Below, piece by piece: positions 14,702-23,597 of a stretch of DNA of 47,469 nt. Made by a program: the position numbers and the translations under genes. The notes below the pieces were generated by a model, which was not told the origin of the DNA, made no database searches, and saw nothing but the letters and a program-made list of their open reading frames with translations. Position 1 is the first letter of the stretch. Each line of letters begins with the position of its first letter. Source of the stretch: Caccousia sp900752115 (GTDB lineage Bacteria > Bacillota > Clostridia > Oscillospirales > Acutalibacteraceae); assembly GCA_902472225.1 (NCBI GenBank), contig CABRNB010000010.1, forward strand, positions 1-47,469. Reading direction: 5' to 3'.

Positions 14702-17700
14702 ATGCGAGTCAAGGCGTTTCACAAGGATGTTCTGCGTGCGATCACGCATTCGTGGAGCAGGTTCCTTGCGCTTTTTGTGATTGTGGCGCTCGGCGCGGGC
14801 TTTTACAGCGGCCTGCGCACCACCGCGCCGAATATGCGCGCTACGGCGGATGCGTACTATGACGACACCCGCTTTTTTGACGTGCGCCTTGTGAGCACCT
14901 TCGGCTTTACGGACGACGATGTGGAGGCCATCCGGGCGACGGAGGGCGTCGGAAGCGTCATGGCCGGATACAGCGCCGATCTGCTCGTCCGCATGGGGGA
15001 AAAGGACGTCGTCACGCGCCTGCATTCCCTGCCGTCGGATCTGTCTGAGGACAATGAAGAGTACCTGAACCGGCCGACGCTCAAGGAAGGCCGCATGCCC
15101 GAAAACCCCGGAGAGTGCGTTGTGAGCGTGGGCGGCGCGGACGACGCGACCGGCCTTGCCATCGGGGATACCGTCACCATCGGGGATACGGACGGCAGCC
15201 TCGGCGATACGCTGGCGCGCTCGGAGTTCACCGTGGTCGGCTTTGTGGAATCGTCGTATTACCTCTCCATGTCGCTCGGCACGAGCACCGTGGGCAGCGG
15301 CACGCTGGGACGCTATCTGTATGTCCTCGAGGACGATTTTTCCCAGGAGTATTACACCGATCTGTATCTGTCCGTGGAGGGCTCCCGCGAGCTCGACACG
15401 TTCAGCGGCGCGTATGAGGAGCTTGTCCAGCCTGTTCTCGACAGCCTGGAGGATCTGGCCGGTGTGCGCGCCGAGATCCGTTACGGCGAGATCCGCGACG
15501 AGGCCGAGGAAACGCTCGCCGACGCGGAACAAACCTATGAGGAGGAGAAGGCGAAGGCCGAGAAGGAGCTCGACGACGCCTATCAGGAACTCCTTGACGG
15601 GGAACAGGAGCTCGAGGACGCGGAGCAGGAGCTTCTCGACGGCGAACAGGAGCTCGAGGACGCGAAGCGGGAGCTGGAGGACGCGCGGACGGAGCTTGCC
15701 GACGGCCGCCAGGAGCTTCTGGACGGACAGGCGGAGTATGAGGACGGCGTGCGCCAGCTCGAGGAAGGCAAGGCCGACTATGAGGACGGCGTGCGTCAGC
15801 TCGAGGAGGCGAAGGACGAGTGGTCGGACGGCTGGTCGGAGTATCTGACGGGCCTGAACGAATACGAGCATAACGCTTCGCTGGTTGAGCAGCAGAAGGA
15901 GGAGGCGTACGAACAGTTCGCCGACGCAAGAAAGCAGATCCAGGACGGCCAGAAGGAGCTCGAAGAGGCCAGAAAGCTTCTCGCGGAGCAGAAGGGCTCG
16001 TATGAGTCCGCGAAGCAGTTCCTCAGCGGCGTGGAACAGGTGATCGCCGTCAAGGAGGCCCAGGGAGGCGGCGGTGAGGAAGGCGATGGCGGCGAAGAAG
16101 GCGGCGAAGGCGGGGACCAGGCCATCCGGGACGACGCGGACGCGCAGGAGTTCCTGGCTTCCTCCGGTGATGCTTCCTCCGCTTCCGGCGGCACGGTGAC
16201 GGCGCTCGGAAGCATGACCATTGCAAGCGACGCGGAAGCCGCGCAGTTCCTTCAGTACCTGTCCGGTCTTGGGACGGACGTGCAGGCGATTTCTGCCGCG
16301 CTCGGCCAGCTGGACGACGCGGGCCTCCGCTATTTCCACGGCTACCTGGAGGGCGTGATCGCCGGCACGTCCGACGAAACGCAGAAGCAGCAGCTCACGG
16401 CTCTTCTCGCGATGGTGGAGCAGGCCCAGGGCTCCGGCGGGGATCCGGATCCCGGCGAAAGCCTTACCGAGGACGAGATCCCGGCTTTCCTGGAAAAGCT
16501 GGCGGGCATGAGCGAGAGCGAGGCGGCTCAGGTTCTTCTGGGGCTTGACCTCGACAGCCTGTATCTGCTCCGCGATTACCTCGAGAGCGCCGTGCAGCAG
16601 TATGAGGACGGCAAGGCGCAGATCTCCCAGGCCAACTGGCAGCTGACCGAAGCCAAGCGCGAATACGAGGAGCAGAAGAAGGAAGTCGACGACGCGTTCG
16701 CGGAGGCGGACGCCCAGCTGGCCGACGCCAAGGCGCAGCTCGACGACGCTAAGCAGCAGCTCGACGACGGCTGGCAGGAAATCCTCGACGGGGAGCAGGA
16801 GCTGGCCGACGCCAAGGCGGAGATCGAAGAGAACGAGCAGAAGCTTGCCGACGCCAAAACGGAGATCGAAGAGGGCTGGCAGGAGCTTCTCGACGGCGAA
16901 GCGGAGATTGCGGACGGCGAACAGCAGATCGCCGAGAATGAACAGAAGCTGATCGACGGGCGCGCCGACCTCGAGGAGGGACGGCAGGAGCTCGACGACG
17001 GCTGGCAGGAATACGAGGACGGCAGGCAGGAAGCCGAGCAGGAGCTTGCCGACGGCTGGCAGGAGATCATGGACGGGCGCGACGAGCTCGCCTCTCTGGA
17101 GCGGCCGGAATGGTACGTGCTCGGCCGCGGGACGAACGTCGGCTACGCGAGCTTTGAGGGCGACTGCGACCGCATGGAATCGCTCTCCACCGTGTTCCCG
17201 ACCATGTTCTTCCTCGTAGCGGCGCTCGTGGCACTCACCACCATGACCCGCATGGTCGACGAGGAGCGCGGCGTGATCGGCGCGTACAAGGCTCTCGGCT
17301 ACGGACGGCTGCGCATTGCGTCCAAATACCTGATCTACGCGGCGGTGCCGAGCGTGCTCGGAAGCCTCTTCGGCATTGTCCTCGGCAACCAGACGCTTCC
17401 GCGCATCTGCTGGAGCGCTTACCTGATGATGTACCGCGGCCCCGATCTTCTGGTGGTGCATCAGCCCGTGTTCAACACGATCGGCTGTGTGGCCTCCGCG
17501 GCCTGCACCCTCGGCGCGACGGCGTTCGCCTGCCGCTCGGAGCTGCGCGAAACGCCCGCCTCCCTGCTGCAGCCGAAGGCTCCCAAAGCGGGAAAGCGCA
17601 TCTTCCTCGAATATATCCGCCCGCTGTGGAAGCGGCTCAAGTTTACCCAGAAGGTCACATGCCGCAACCTCTTCCTCTATAAGCGCCGCCTGTTCATGAC

Positions 17701-18769
17701 GATTGTGGGCATCGCCGGCGCGACGGGCCTGCTCCTGACGGGCTTCGGCATCAAGGACTCCGTGTCCGGCATCGTGGAAAAGCAGTACAGCGAAATTTAT
17801 CTTTACGATACCATTGTCAGCCTCAAGGATAACGAGGTTTCCGACGGCGCGCGGGAAATTCTGGACGGCGATTCGTTCGACGGCTGGATGACGGTGATGA
17901 AGAAATCCACCGATCTCATGGCGGGAGACGCGAGCTATTCAGGCTATGTCCTGGTTCCGGAGAACGCGGAGGATCTCGGAACCTACATCAACCTGCGCGA
18001 CCGCAAAACCGGTGAAAGCGTCGAGTTTACGGAGGGCTCCGTCCTCGTGACGGAGAAGCTGGCCGGACTGCTCGGCGTGGACGTGGGCGGCACGATCACG
18101 ATCGAGAATGAAAGCGGCCGCCGCGTCGACTTTACCGTGACCGGCATTGTCGAAAACTACGTATATCACTATCTGTATATTTCTCCTGAATTGTACGAAT
18201 CGGAGATGAACGAGCCGTTTGAGCCGTCCGAGATTGACGCCGTCTGCGTGGAGACGGACGGCGAGGCGCGGGAAACCATCGCGGCGCAGCTGCAGGAGCA
18301 GGAGGGCGTGGCGACGGCAGGATTCACGGAGGATACGAGGGCGTCGTTCGACGATCTGGTGGAAAGCCTCAATTCCATCATTCTTGTGATCATTTTCTGC
18401 GCCGGAGCGCTTGCATTTGTGGTATTATATAACCTGACGAACATCAACGTGACAGAGCGGCAGCGCGAGCTGGCGACAATCAAGGTGCTCGGCTTCCGGG
18501 ACGGCGAGGTCGCGGGCTACATTTACCGCGAAACGTCTCTTCTGACGATTCTCGGCTGCGCGGTGGGCCTTGCGTTCGGCGTGCTCATGCATTCCTTCGT
18601 CATTCAGACGGTGGAGGTCGACATGGTGATGTTCAGGCGCACGGTCGAGCCGCTGAGCTTTGTCTACAGCGCGCTCCTGACGCTGCTCTTCGCGGTGATT
18701 GTCGATCTGGTGATGTATCCGAAGCTCAAGAAGATCGACATGGTGGAGAGCCTCAAGTCGGTCGACTGA
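14702..18769 (+). CDS. Large FtsX-like ABC permease with two extracytoplasmic coiled coils
   Basis: 1355 residues. After a membrane helix (about 17-37) comes a MacB-like extracytoplasmic domain. It contains two long coiled coils (about 261-433 and 634-800), built of near-identical seven-residue units such as LLDGEQE and LEDAEQE. A Gly/Glu patch (about 454-476) and a helical region of about 160 residues separate them. Then come FtsX helices (SLSTVFPTMFFLVAALVAL, YAAVPSVLGSLFGIVLG), a second FtsX unit starting near 1000 with its own extracytoplasmic domain, and three C-terminal helices. Two FtsX units in one chain suggest a full permease. With the ATPase upstream it may act on the envelope (lipid, peptidoglycan or antimicrobial peptide handling). 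The substrate is unknown. The ATG follows GGAGG. Confidence 0.93.
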   Translation: MRVKAFHKDVLRAITHSWSRFLALFVIVALGAGFYSGLRTTAPNMRATADAYYDDTRFFDVRLVSTFGFTDDDVEAIRATEGVGSVMAGYSADLLVRMGEKDVVTRLHSLPSDLSEDNEEYLNRPTLKEGRMPENPGECVVSVGGADDATGLAIGDTVTIGDTDGSLGDTLARSEFTVVGFVESSYYLSMSLGTSTVGSGTLGRYLYVLEDDFSQEYYTDLYLSVEGSRELDTFSGAYEELVQPVLDSLEDLAGVRAEIRYGEIRDEAEETLADAEQTYEEEKAKAEKELDDAYQELLDGEQELEDAEQELLDGEQELEDAKRELEDARTELADGRQELLDGQAEYEDGVRQLEEGKADYEDGVRQLEEAKDEWSDGWSEYLTGLNEYEHNASLVEQQKEEAYEQFADARKQIQDGQKELEEARKLLAEQKGSYESAKQFLSGVEQVIAVKEAQGGGGEEGDGGEEGGEGGDQAIRDDADAQEFLASSGDASSASGGTVTALGSMTIASDAEAAQFLQYLSGLGTDVQAISAALGQLDDAGLRYFHGYLEGVIAGTSDETQKQQLTALLAMVEQAQGSGGDPDPGESLTEDEIPAFLEKLAGMSESEAAQVLLGLDLDSLYLLRDYLESAVQQYEDGKAQISQANWQLTEAKREYEEQKKEVDDAFAEADAQLADAKAQLDDAKQQLDDGWQEILDGEQELADAKAEIEENEQKLADAKTEIEEGWQELLDGEAEIADGEQQIAENEQKLIDGRADLEEGRQELDDGWQEYEDGRQEAEQELADGWQEIMDGRDELASLERPEWYVLGRGTNVGYASFEGDCDRMESLSTVFPTMFFLVAALVALTTMTRMVDEERGVIGAYKALGYGRLRIASKYLIYAAVPSVLGSLFGIVLGNQTLPRICWSAYLMMYRGPDLLVVHQPVFNTIGCVASAACTLGATAFACRSELRETPASLLQPKAPKAGKRIFLEYIRPLWKRLKFTQKVTCRNLFLYKRRLFMTIVGIAGATGLLLTGFGIKDSVSGIVEKQYSEIYLYDTIVSLKDNEVSDGAREILDGDSFDGWMTVMKKSTDLMAGDASYSGYVLVPENAEDLGTYINLRDRKTGESVEFTEGSVLVTEKLAGLLGVDVGGTITIENESGRRVDFTVTGIVENYVYHYLYISPELYESEMNEPFEPSEIDAVCVETDGEARETIAAQLQEQEGVATAGFTEDTRASFDDLVESLNSIILVIIFCAGALAFVVLYNLTNINVTERQRELATIKVLGFRDGEVAGYIYRETSLLTILGCAVGLAFGVLMHSFVIQTVEVDMVMFRRTVEPLSFVYSALLTLLFAVIVDLVMYPKLKKIDMVESLKSVD

Positions 18770-18823
18770 GCGCGAGGGAAAAAGTAGCCGGTCCGTGCGG
18801 CCGGTCTGAGGAGTGCGGAACGC

Positions 18824-19999
18824 TTGAAAATTGAGGATCTTCGCAACATCTATACAAGCAGCCGGGTGGAGCTGATCGAGCTCGGCGGCGAGCTTCTCTC
18901 CTACGCGGAGGAAAAGGTGGAGGAGGGACACAACAGCCTGTTTCTGCTCGAATACAACAGGCGGACGAAGCGCGAGCGCGTGATCACGAACTACATTTTA
19001 AACGATCCTTCCTTTGTGCATCATTATTTCCCGTTTGCGGCGGATCTCCTGCTGCTTCTTGAGGACGGCGGGAGCGAGGTGTGGCTGATCGCCCTCGACC
19101 GCGAGAGCGGACGGGAGCGCCGGATGGCGCGGCTGAGCCTGCTCGGCTCGTTCTGCGGCTGCGCGGCGCTCGACAGCTCGCGCGTGCTGATCTGGACACG
19201 CGAGGACGAAAGCAGCGCCGCCCTGTTTGCCGACTACCGCAAGACGACGGGCCTTGACCGTCTGTGCTACCTGTACGATCTGGAGGAGCAGCAGTATTAT
19301 TACGTGCGCGATCCGCGGCTGGCCGGCGCTCTGCCGGAAGGGGTGATCGCCTGCCGCGTGACGGGACGCGAGCAGCTGCTGGTCCTCGATCCGCACGGCG
19401 ACGAGGCCGAGAAGGAAAAATGCTTTCGCAACCGCCGCTGGCTGGGCGACGACGTGAACGACAACGTCTGGCTCTGCCCGCTGTTCGACGCCGTTGTGTC
19501 CATCAAGGCGGGAGAGCCGAAAACGCCGATGGAGCTTGTCCTGAGCGTCGGGACGCAGGGCCTTCTGCGCTACGCGGGAATGGACGCGCAGGGTCTGTAC
19601 TTCCGCGCGAAATATTTCCCCGACAACGACGAGCGCCTGGTAATGCTGCACCGCGACACGGGCGCAAAGGAGGCGGTGTGCTCGCTGCCCCAGCGGGAAA
19701 ACACGGGCTTTTTGTTCCTTTCCGGCGGCAGCGGTCCCTTCTGCGCCTACGCGGTGGAGGACAAGGGGGAGGACTATGCCTGCGAGGGCGTTTACCGGGC
19801 CTCGCTGCGCGCGTCGTTTTCCAAGGAACTGGGCGAGCCGGTGGCGGTGGTGGAAGACCGCTATCTGGTGGCCCGCTATATTCTCGCGGACGAAACCGAT
19901 TCGTTTGAATTCCACACGGTGCTCGACGCCAAAACCGGAAGCCAGCAGAGCTATGAATGCCGCTGCGCGGTGAAGGATCAGACCGTGGTCCTGTTTTAA
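18824..19999 (+). CDS. Unknown soluble protein, beta-rich
   Basis: 391 residues without signal peptide or membrane helix. The chain alternates short hydrophobic strands and polar turns (for example LLLLLEDGGSEVWLIALDRESG, read as strand-turn-strand), with repeats of about 45-50 residues suggesting a beta-propeller or YncE/TolB-like fold. No catalytic motif is seen and the family is not recognised. It starts with TTG, 10 bases after GAGGAG, and 54 bases after the FtsX permease stop, so it is probably the last gene of the smr-ABC-FtsX operon, ended by the terminator at 20011. A partner role for the transporter is only inferred. Confidence 0.72.
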   Translation: MKIEDLRNIYTSSRVELIELGGELLSYAEEKVEEGHNSLFLLEYNRRTKRERVITNYILNDPSFVHHYFPFAADLLLLLEDGGSEVWLIALDRESGRERRMARLSLLGSFCGCAALDSSRVLIWTREDESSAALFADYRKTTGLDRLCYLYDLEEQQYYYVRDPRLAGALPEGVIACRVTGREQLLVLDPHGDEAEKEKCFRNRRWLGDDVNDNVWLCPLFDAVVSIKAGEPKTPMELVLSVGTQGLLRYAGMDAQGLYFRAKYFPDNDERLVMLHRDTGAKEAVCSLPQRENTGFLFLSGGSGPFCAYAVEDKGEDYACEGVYRASLRASFSKELGEPVAVVEDRYLVARYILADETDSFEFHTVLDAKTGSQQSYECRCAVKDQTVVLF

Positions 20000-20010
20000 G
20001 GAGCTTTAAG

Positions 20011-20053
20011 AACCGCCGGGGAGCAGAGTTTTTCCGCTCCCCGGCGGTTTTGT
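20011..20053 (+). terminator. Terminator after the FtsX operon
   Basis: Fourteen-bp stem AACCGCCGGGGAGC / GCTCCCCGGCGGTT with an 11-base loop, then TTGTGT. It is symmetrical, so it may also serve the convergent collagen-like gene. Confidence 0.75.
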
Positions 20054-20124
20054 GTCGGTGTGCAGGACGCGCGGTTTTCCCGGCGCATGCTCCCGGCGCG
20101 GCCAGCCGTACCGGCCGGGGCCGC

Positions 20125-20208
20125 GGAGGCCGAAAAGCGTGACAGAGGGGGACACACGGAGGCCGAAAAGCGCGCCGGTGGGGGATGCGGAGGCCGAAAA
20201 GCGCGCCG
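20125..20208. repeat. Three short direct repeats next to the collagen-like gene
   Basis: GGAGGCCGAAAAGCG begins at 20125, 20158 and 20189 (spacing 33 then 31), with partly conserved GGGGG stretches between. They lie just beyond the stop codon of the collagen-like gene. Confidence 0.6.
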
Positions 20209-21192
20209 TCAGCCGGAGGACTGGTTCATTTTTATGAACGTAAGCGTCAGATGGCCGTCGCGTCCATTCGCCGAGCCGTTGTACTGCAGGGAAAACGTCG
20301 TGCCGGAGGGGGCGGCCACGAAGAAAGCCGCCGTACCGTTTGCTGTGGAGCCGTTGGCTGCCGTGGCAAAATACACGCTCACACCGAGATTCGGAGTGCC
20401 GTTGTAGATGGGCGTTACCTGCATGTAGTTCGGGGAAGGAAACACGACGGAGACGCTGAATGTCACAAAGTACGTTCCGGGCGCGAGCGTTACGCTCAGA
20501 AAGTCCGAGGCTCCCGTGATGTGGCCGGTCGGATCGGAAACACCCGGAAGAAGGGGGATCGGCTGGTTGACCGTGAAGAGTCCGAGATAATTGCCGAACG
20601 AGGCGAACACATCGTCCGGAGCCGCACCTGTGGCACCCGTTGCGCCGGTGGGGCCGGTGGCTCCCGCCGCGCCCTGTGTGCCGGGCAGTCCGGCGACGCC
20701 CTGCGGCCCGGTTGGCCCTGTCGCACCCGTTGCGCCGGTCGGTCCGGTTGGCCCGGTGGGGCCGGTGGCTCCCGCTGCGCCCTGTGTGCCGGGCAGTCCG
20801 GCGACGCCCTGCGGCCCGGTTGGCCCCGTGGCTCCCGTTGCGCCGGCCGGCCCGGTTGGCCCTGTCGCTCCTGTTGCCCCAGCCGGCCCGGTCGGCCCCG
20901 TCGGTCCGGTCGCGCCCGTTACGCTGCCGGGCGCTCCGGTGGGGCCTGTGGCTCCCGTTGCGCCGGTCGCTCCGGTAAGTCCCGCAGCTCCCGTCGGTCC
21001 GGTGGGCCCGGTGGGACCTGTCGGCCCGGTCACGCCCGTTACGCCGCCCGGCGCGCCTGTGGCCCCTGTTGCGCCCGTCGCCCCTGTTGGCCCGGTGGCT
21101 CCCGTTGGTCCCGTGGGCCCCGTTGCGCCGGCCGGCCCGGGACAGAAGGGAAAACAGGGAGAAGGGCAGGGGGGAGAAATCGGACACGTCAT
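20209..21192 (-). CDS. Collagen-like triple-helix repeat protein
   Basis: 327 residues. A short Pro/Cys-rich start (MTCPISPPCPSPCFPFCPGP) is followed by about 185 residues of Gly-X-Y triplets, mostly GPT and GAT, which form collagen-like triple helices in bacteria. The C-terminal 120 residues (from APDDVFASFGNYLG) are a predicted beta-sandwich, with the pattern of BclA/C1q-like trimerisation heads (GTYFVTFSVSV, FFVAAPSGTTFSLQYNG). There is no classic signal peptide, as in exosporium proteins such as BclA, so it may be a spore-surface or cell-surface filament. AAAGGAGC precedes the ATG. Such genes are common in Clostridia. Repeat number is likely to vary between strains. Confidence 0.9.
   Translation of the reverse strand: MTCPISPPCPSPCFPFCPGPAGATGPTGPTGATGPTGATGATGATGAPGGVTGVTGPTGPTGPTGPTGAAGLTGATGATGATGPTGAPGSVTGATGPTGPTGPAGATGATGPTGPAGATGATGPTGPQGVAGLPGTQGAAGATGPTGPTGPTGATGATGPTGPQGVAGLPGTQGAAGATGPTGATGATGAAPDDVFASFGNYLGLFTVNQPIPLLPGVSDPTGHITGASDFLSVTLAPGTYFVTFSVSVVFPSPNYMQVTPIYNGTPNLGVSVYFATAANGSTANGTAAFFVAAPSGTTFSLQYNGSANGRDGHLTLTFIKMNQSSG
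20651..20827 (-). repeat. 108-bp-offset duplication inside the collagen-like gene
   Basis: About 68 bases encoding GPQGVAGLPGTQGAAGATG recur nearly identically 108 bases (36 residues) apart. The frame is kept, consistent with a recent in-frame duplication by slippage or recombination. Confidence 0.8.
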
Positions 21193-21326
21193 AGGGGAAG
21201 CTCCTTTCCGCGCAGCAGTCTTTTTCTTATCCTATTCCGCGCGGCTCCGCTGTGTGACGGGAACTGCGTCCGGCGGAAAAGCTCCCGCGATGGAAGTTCA
21301 CACAAGATGGGAAAACGGCAAAGAGA

Positions 21327-21388
21327 AGCGACCCTGCAAAGAAGCGGTTTGTGCTCCTTTACAGGGTCGCTTTTGCGCGCTTTTTTTC
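21327..21388 (-). terminator. Terminator downstream of the DUF975 gene, homologous to 40659-40705
   Basis: The outer arms AGCGACCCTG / CAGGGTCGCT are perfect, the inner arms near-perfect (21327-21345 with 21353-21371). T-runs lie outside on the plus strand and CTTCTCTTTG on the minus strand. It would end DUF975 transcription on the minus strand; both orientations look competent. Confidence 0.7.
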
Positions 21389-21425
21389 GGACTGTTTTGC
21401 GGCAGCCCTTTGTGACGCGGATGGC

Positions 21426-22217
21426 TCAGCCCATCGGACGGTACGGAGGCGGCGGGGGCGGCGCGAGGTTCAGCTCCGCGGGCGTGACGCTGCCGCTCGC
21501 GAGAATATTTTCCCGCAGGCAGATGTAAAGCTCCGCGAGGGTCGCGCGGTAGTACGGGCCGACAAACACGGTGCCGACGCCGAGCGCCAGGCTGCCCAGC
21601 AGATACCAGCCGAGAAACGACAGCTCCAGGACAAAAATCTTCCCCTTTTGTCCGTATGTCATCATGCGGCTGATCTCACGGGCGCGCTCGCCGGTGAGGT
21701 TCGGGTTATCCGAGAGCAGCCACGGCACCATGCTGTATTCAAGCTGCTTGATGATGCCGGGAATCACAAAGAGCAGGCTCCACAGGAAAACGAACAGCTG
21801 GGTGATGAACATCGCGCCCATGCTGCGGCTGTAGCTTGCCGTGAACGCCGTCTTGACCAGACCGAGATCCACATGGCCGAAACGGTTGTGGACAAAAAAG
21901 CGCGCCACACCCACGGTCAGCGGAAGCACCACAAAGATCGCAAGCAGATAGTAGAGGAACTGTGTGGCGTTGATGCGGTTGCTCATGTTCTGCACGGTGA
22001 GGAGCATGTTCCACATCCATTGCTCCGACTCCACCACATACGGGTCGGCAAATATTTCAATGTAAAACGGGATCACCACAACGAGCATCGCGATCGTGGT
22101 GATCAGGCTGTACAGAAGCGGGATGGCCTCCACGGCCAGCGAGGCGAGCAGGCATTTCCCGTATCGTCCGCGCAGCGCATACTTGGCGTTTGCCTTGAGC
22201 TGTGCTCTGGTCCACAT
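21426..22217 (-). CDS. DUF975 family integral membrane protein
   Basis: 263 residues with about five to six hydrophobic helices. Features of the family are the start (WTRAQLKANAKYALRGRYGKCLLASL), a long helix (LLYSLITTIAMLVVVIPFYIEI), and the conserved stretch EISRMMTYGQKGKIFVLELSFLGW followed by YYRATLAELY. DUF975 proteins are membrane proteins of unknown function, common in Firmicutes; an envelope role is usually assumed. A Pro-rich tail ends the chain. AGGAGG precedes the ATG. It stands alone, with a promoter inside the end of larC and a terminator downstream. Confidence 0.88.
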   Translation of the reverse strand: MWTRAQLKANAKYALRGRYGKCLLASLAVEAIPLLYSLITTIAMLVVVIPFYIEIFADPYVVESEQWMWNMLLTVQNMSNRINATQFLYYLLAIFVVLPLTVGVARFFVHNRFGHVDLGLVKTAFTASYSRSMGAMFITQLFVFLWSLLFVIPGIIKQLEYSMVPWLLSDNPNLTGERAREISRMMTYGQKGKIFVLELSFLGWYLLGSLALGVGTVFVGPYYRATLAELYICLRENILASGSVTPAELNLAPPPPPPYRPMG

Positions 22218-22272
22218 GAGAGAATCTCCTCCTTTTTCCGCCTTCCGGAGGCGGAGTGCTGCGTTTGTCTCT

Positions 22273-22301
22273 AGTATAACGAATCCCGGGGAAATTGAAA
22301 A
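22273..22301 (-). promoter_or_regulatory. Promoter for the DUF975 gene
   Basis: Minus-strand TTTTCA (22296-22301), 17 bases, TATACT (22273-22278). It lies just past the larC stop codon, so DUF975 can be expressed apart from lar. Confidence 0.6.
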
Positions 22302-22304
22302 GCG

Positions 22305-23597
22305 TTATTTTTCCCCGCAGGGAGAAAATTTTCCGCACAGGGCAGCTTCCTCCACGTCGGAGAGCGGAACGCCCGTTTCGCGGGCAATCGCCGCCGCATC
22401 CTCAAACTCGGCTTTGCATTTTTTCACGCCGAAGCCCTCCGCCGTCTTGATGCGCACCGGCCCCCAGGGCGTCTGAGCCGTCGAGGAGCCGGGCGTGAGA
22501 AAATATTTCGCGCACCGGCGCACGCGCAGGCCAATCGTCGCGGTGTGCAGCAGAATGAGCCGGGCGAGCTCAGCCTCGCGGGACGGCTCGCACAGCACCG
22601 TGAGCACGTGGCCGGGGCGGCCCTTTTTCATGGTGCCGGGCGTGAGATAGACGTCGAGCGCGCCGAGCTCGAGCAGCCGGGTGCTCGCGAAGGCCAGCGC
22701 TTCCGGCGTCATGTCGTCCAGATTGCACACCAGCTCGCAGATCTCCCCGTTCGCCTCGCTCGCGGGAGCGGAGAGCGCGCCGACGGAAGTTCCCTGCGCG
22801 GCGGGACCGGCGGAAGAAGCCTCTGCGGCGGACGCGGGCTTCGGCGCGGCAAAGGCTTCGCCGAGGAAGGCGCGCACGCAATTGGCCTGTTCAAACTGCT
22901 TCGTCCCTACACCCACACCCGTTTTTTCCGGAACCATGGCGGGTATCGGGCCGAAGAAGGAAGCAAATTCGCGCAGCAGAGCCGCGCCCGTCGGGGTGCA
23001 CAGCTCGCCGCGCACCGCGCCGCCGTAGATCGGCACGCCCTCAAGCAGGAAGGCCGTCGCCAGGGCCGGGACCGGCATCACGCCGTGCGCACACCGCACC
23101 GTGCCGCTGCCGACATGGACCGGCGACGCGCAGATCGTATCCACGCCGAGCAGATACATCGCATAACACACGCCTGTCACATCGGCCACCGCGTCCAGCG
23201 CCCCGACCTCGTGAAAATGCACGTCGCCCACCGGACAGCCGTGCGCTTTCGCCTCGGCCTGCGCGATGCGGTCGTACACCGCCCGCGCCCGGCGGCGCAC
23301 CTCCTCCGGCAGCGGCAGCGCGTCGATCTGCGCCGCAATCTCTCCCGGCCCGGCGTGCGCGTGGCTGTGCGCATGCCCCTGCGGCTCGCCTTCCTCCTCG
23401 CCGCGGATGAGCACGCGCATGTGCGTACCCGCTATGCCGGCGGTGGATGAGGGCTCGGCGCGCACCTCGACGCCCGGCAGGCCGAGGCTGTTCATCGTGC
23501 GGAGGAATCCCTCCCTGTCGTCGAGCAGTTCATAGAGAGCCGCCATCAGCATATCGCCTGCCGCACCCATCGCGCATTCAAGATACAGGGTTTTCAT
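22305..23597 (-). CDS. larC: Nickel insertion protein LarC (single ORF)
   Basis: 430 residues. LarC puts nickel into the pyridinium bisthiocarboxylate mononucleotide to finish the nickel-pincer (NPN) cofactor, using CTP. It begins with the LarC signature YLECAMGAAGDMLMAALYELL. A His-rich stretch (GHAHSHAHAG, about 74-83) could hold nickel. VGDVHFHEVGALDAVADV and PTGAALLREF follow. LarC2 starts at about 285 (ICELVCNLDDMTPEAL). In L. plantarum the two halves are joined by frameshifting; here they are one frame with an Ala-rich linker (about 250-284). The ATG at 23597 lies 20 bases inside larB. Confidence 0.95.
   Translation of the reverse strand: MKTLYLECAMGAAGDMLMAALYELLDDREGFLRTMNSLGLPGVEVRAEPSSTAGIAGTHMRVLIRGEEEGEPQGHAHSHAHAGPGEIAAQIDALPLPEEVRRRARAVYDRIAQAEAKAHGCPVGDVHFHEVGALDAVADVTGVCYAMYLLGVDTICASPVHVGSGTVRCAHGVMPVPALATAFLLEGVPIYGGAVRGELCTPTGAALLREFASFFGPIPAMVPEKTGVGVGTKQFEQANCVRAFLGEAFAAPKPASAAEASSAGPAAQGTSVGALSAPASEANGEICELVCNLDDMTPEALAFASTRLLELGALDVYLTPGTMKKGRPGHVLTVLCEPSREAELARLILLHTATIGLRVRRCAKYFLTPGSSTAQTPWGPVRIKTAEGFGVKKCKAEFEDAAAIARETGVPLSDVEEAALCGKFSPCGEK

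Noticed and set aside
13883..17461. Reading frame of 1192 codons on the minus strand
   Set aside because: It lies opposite the FtsX permease; GC-rich codons keep the opposite strand open. The sense frame has clear FtsX helices and coiled coils, while this frame shows only repetitive Leu/Val-rich sequence.
20185..21528. Gly/Arg-rich frame of 447 codons on the plus strand
   Set aside because: Opposite strand of the collagen repeats; it runs through a terminator.
22305..23597. Programmed frameshift in larC
   Set aside because: Both parts lie in one uninterrupted frame, so no frameshift is needed.
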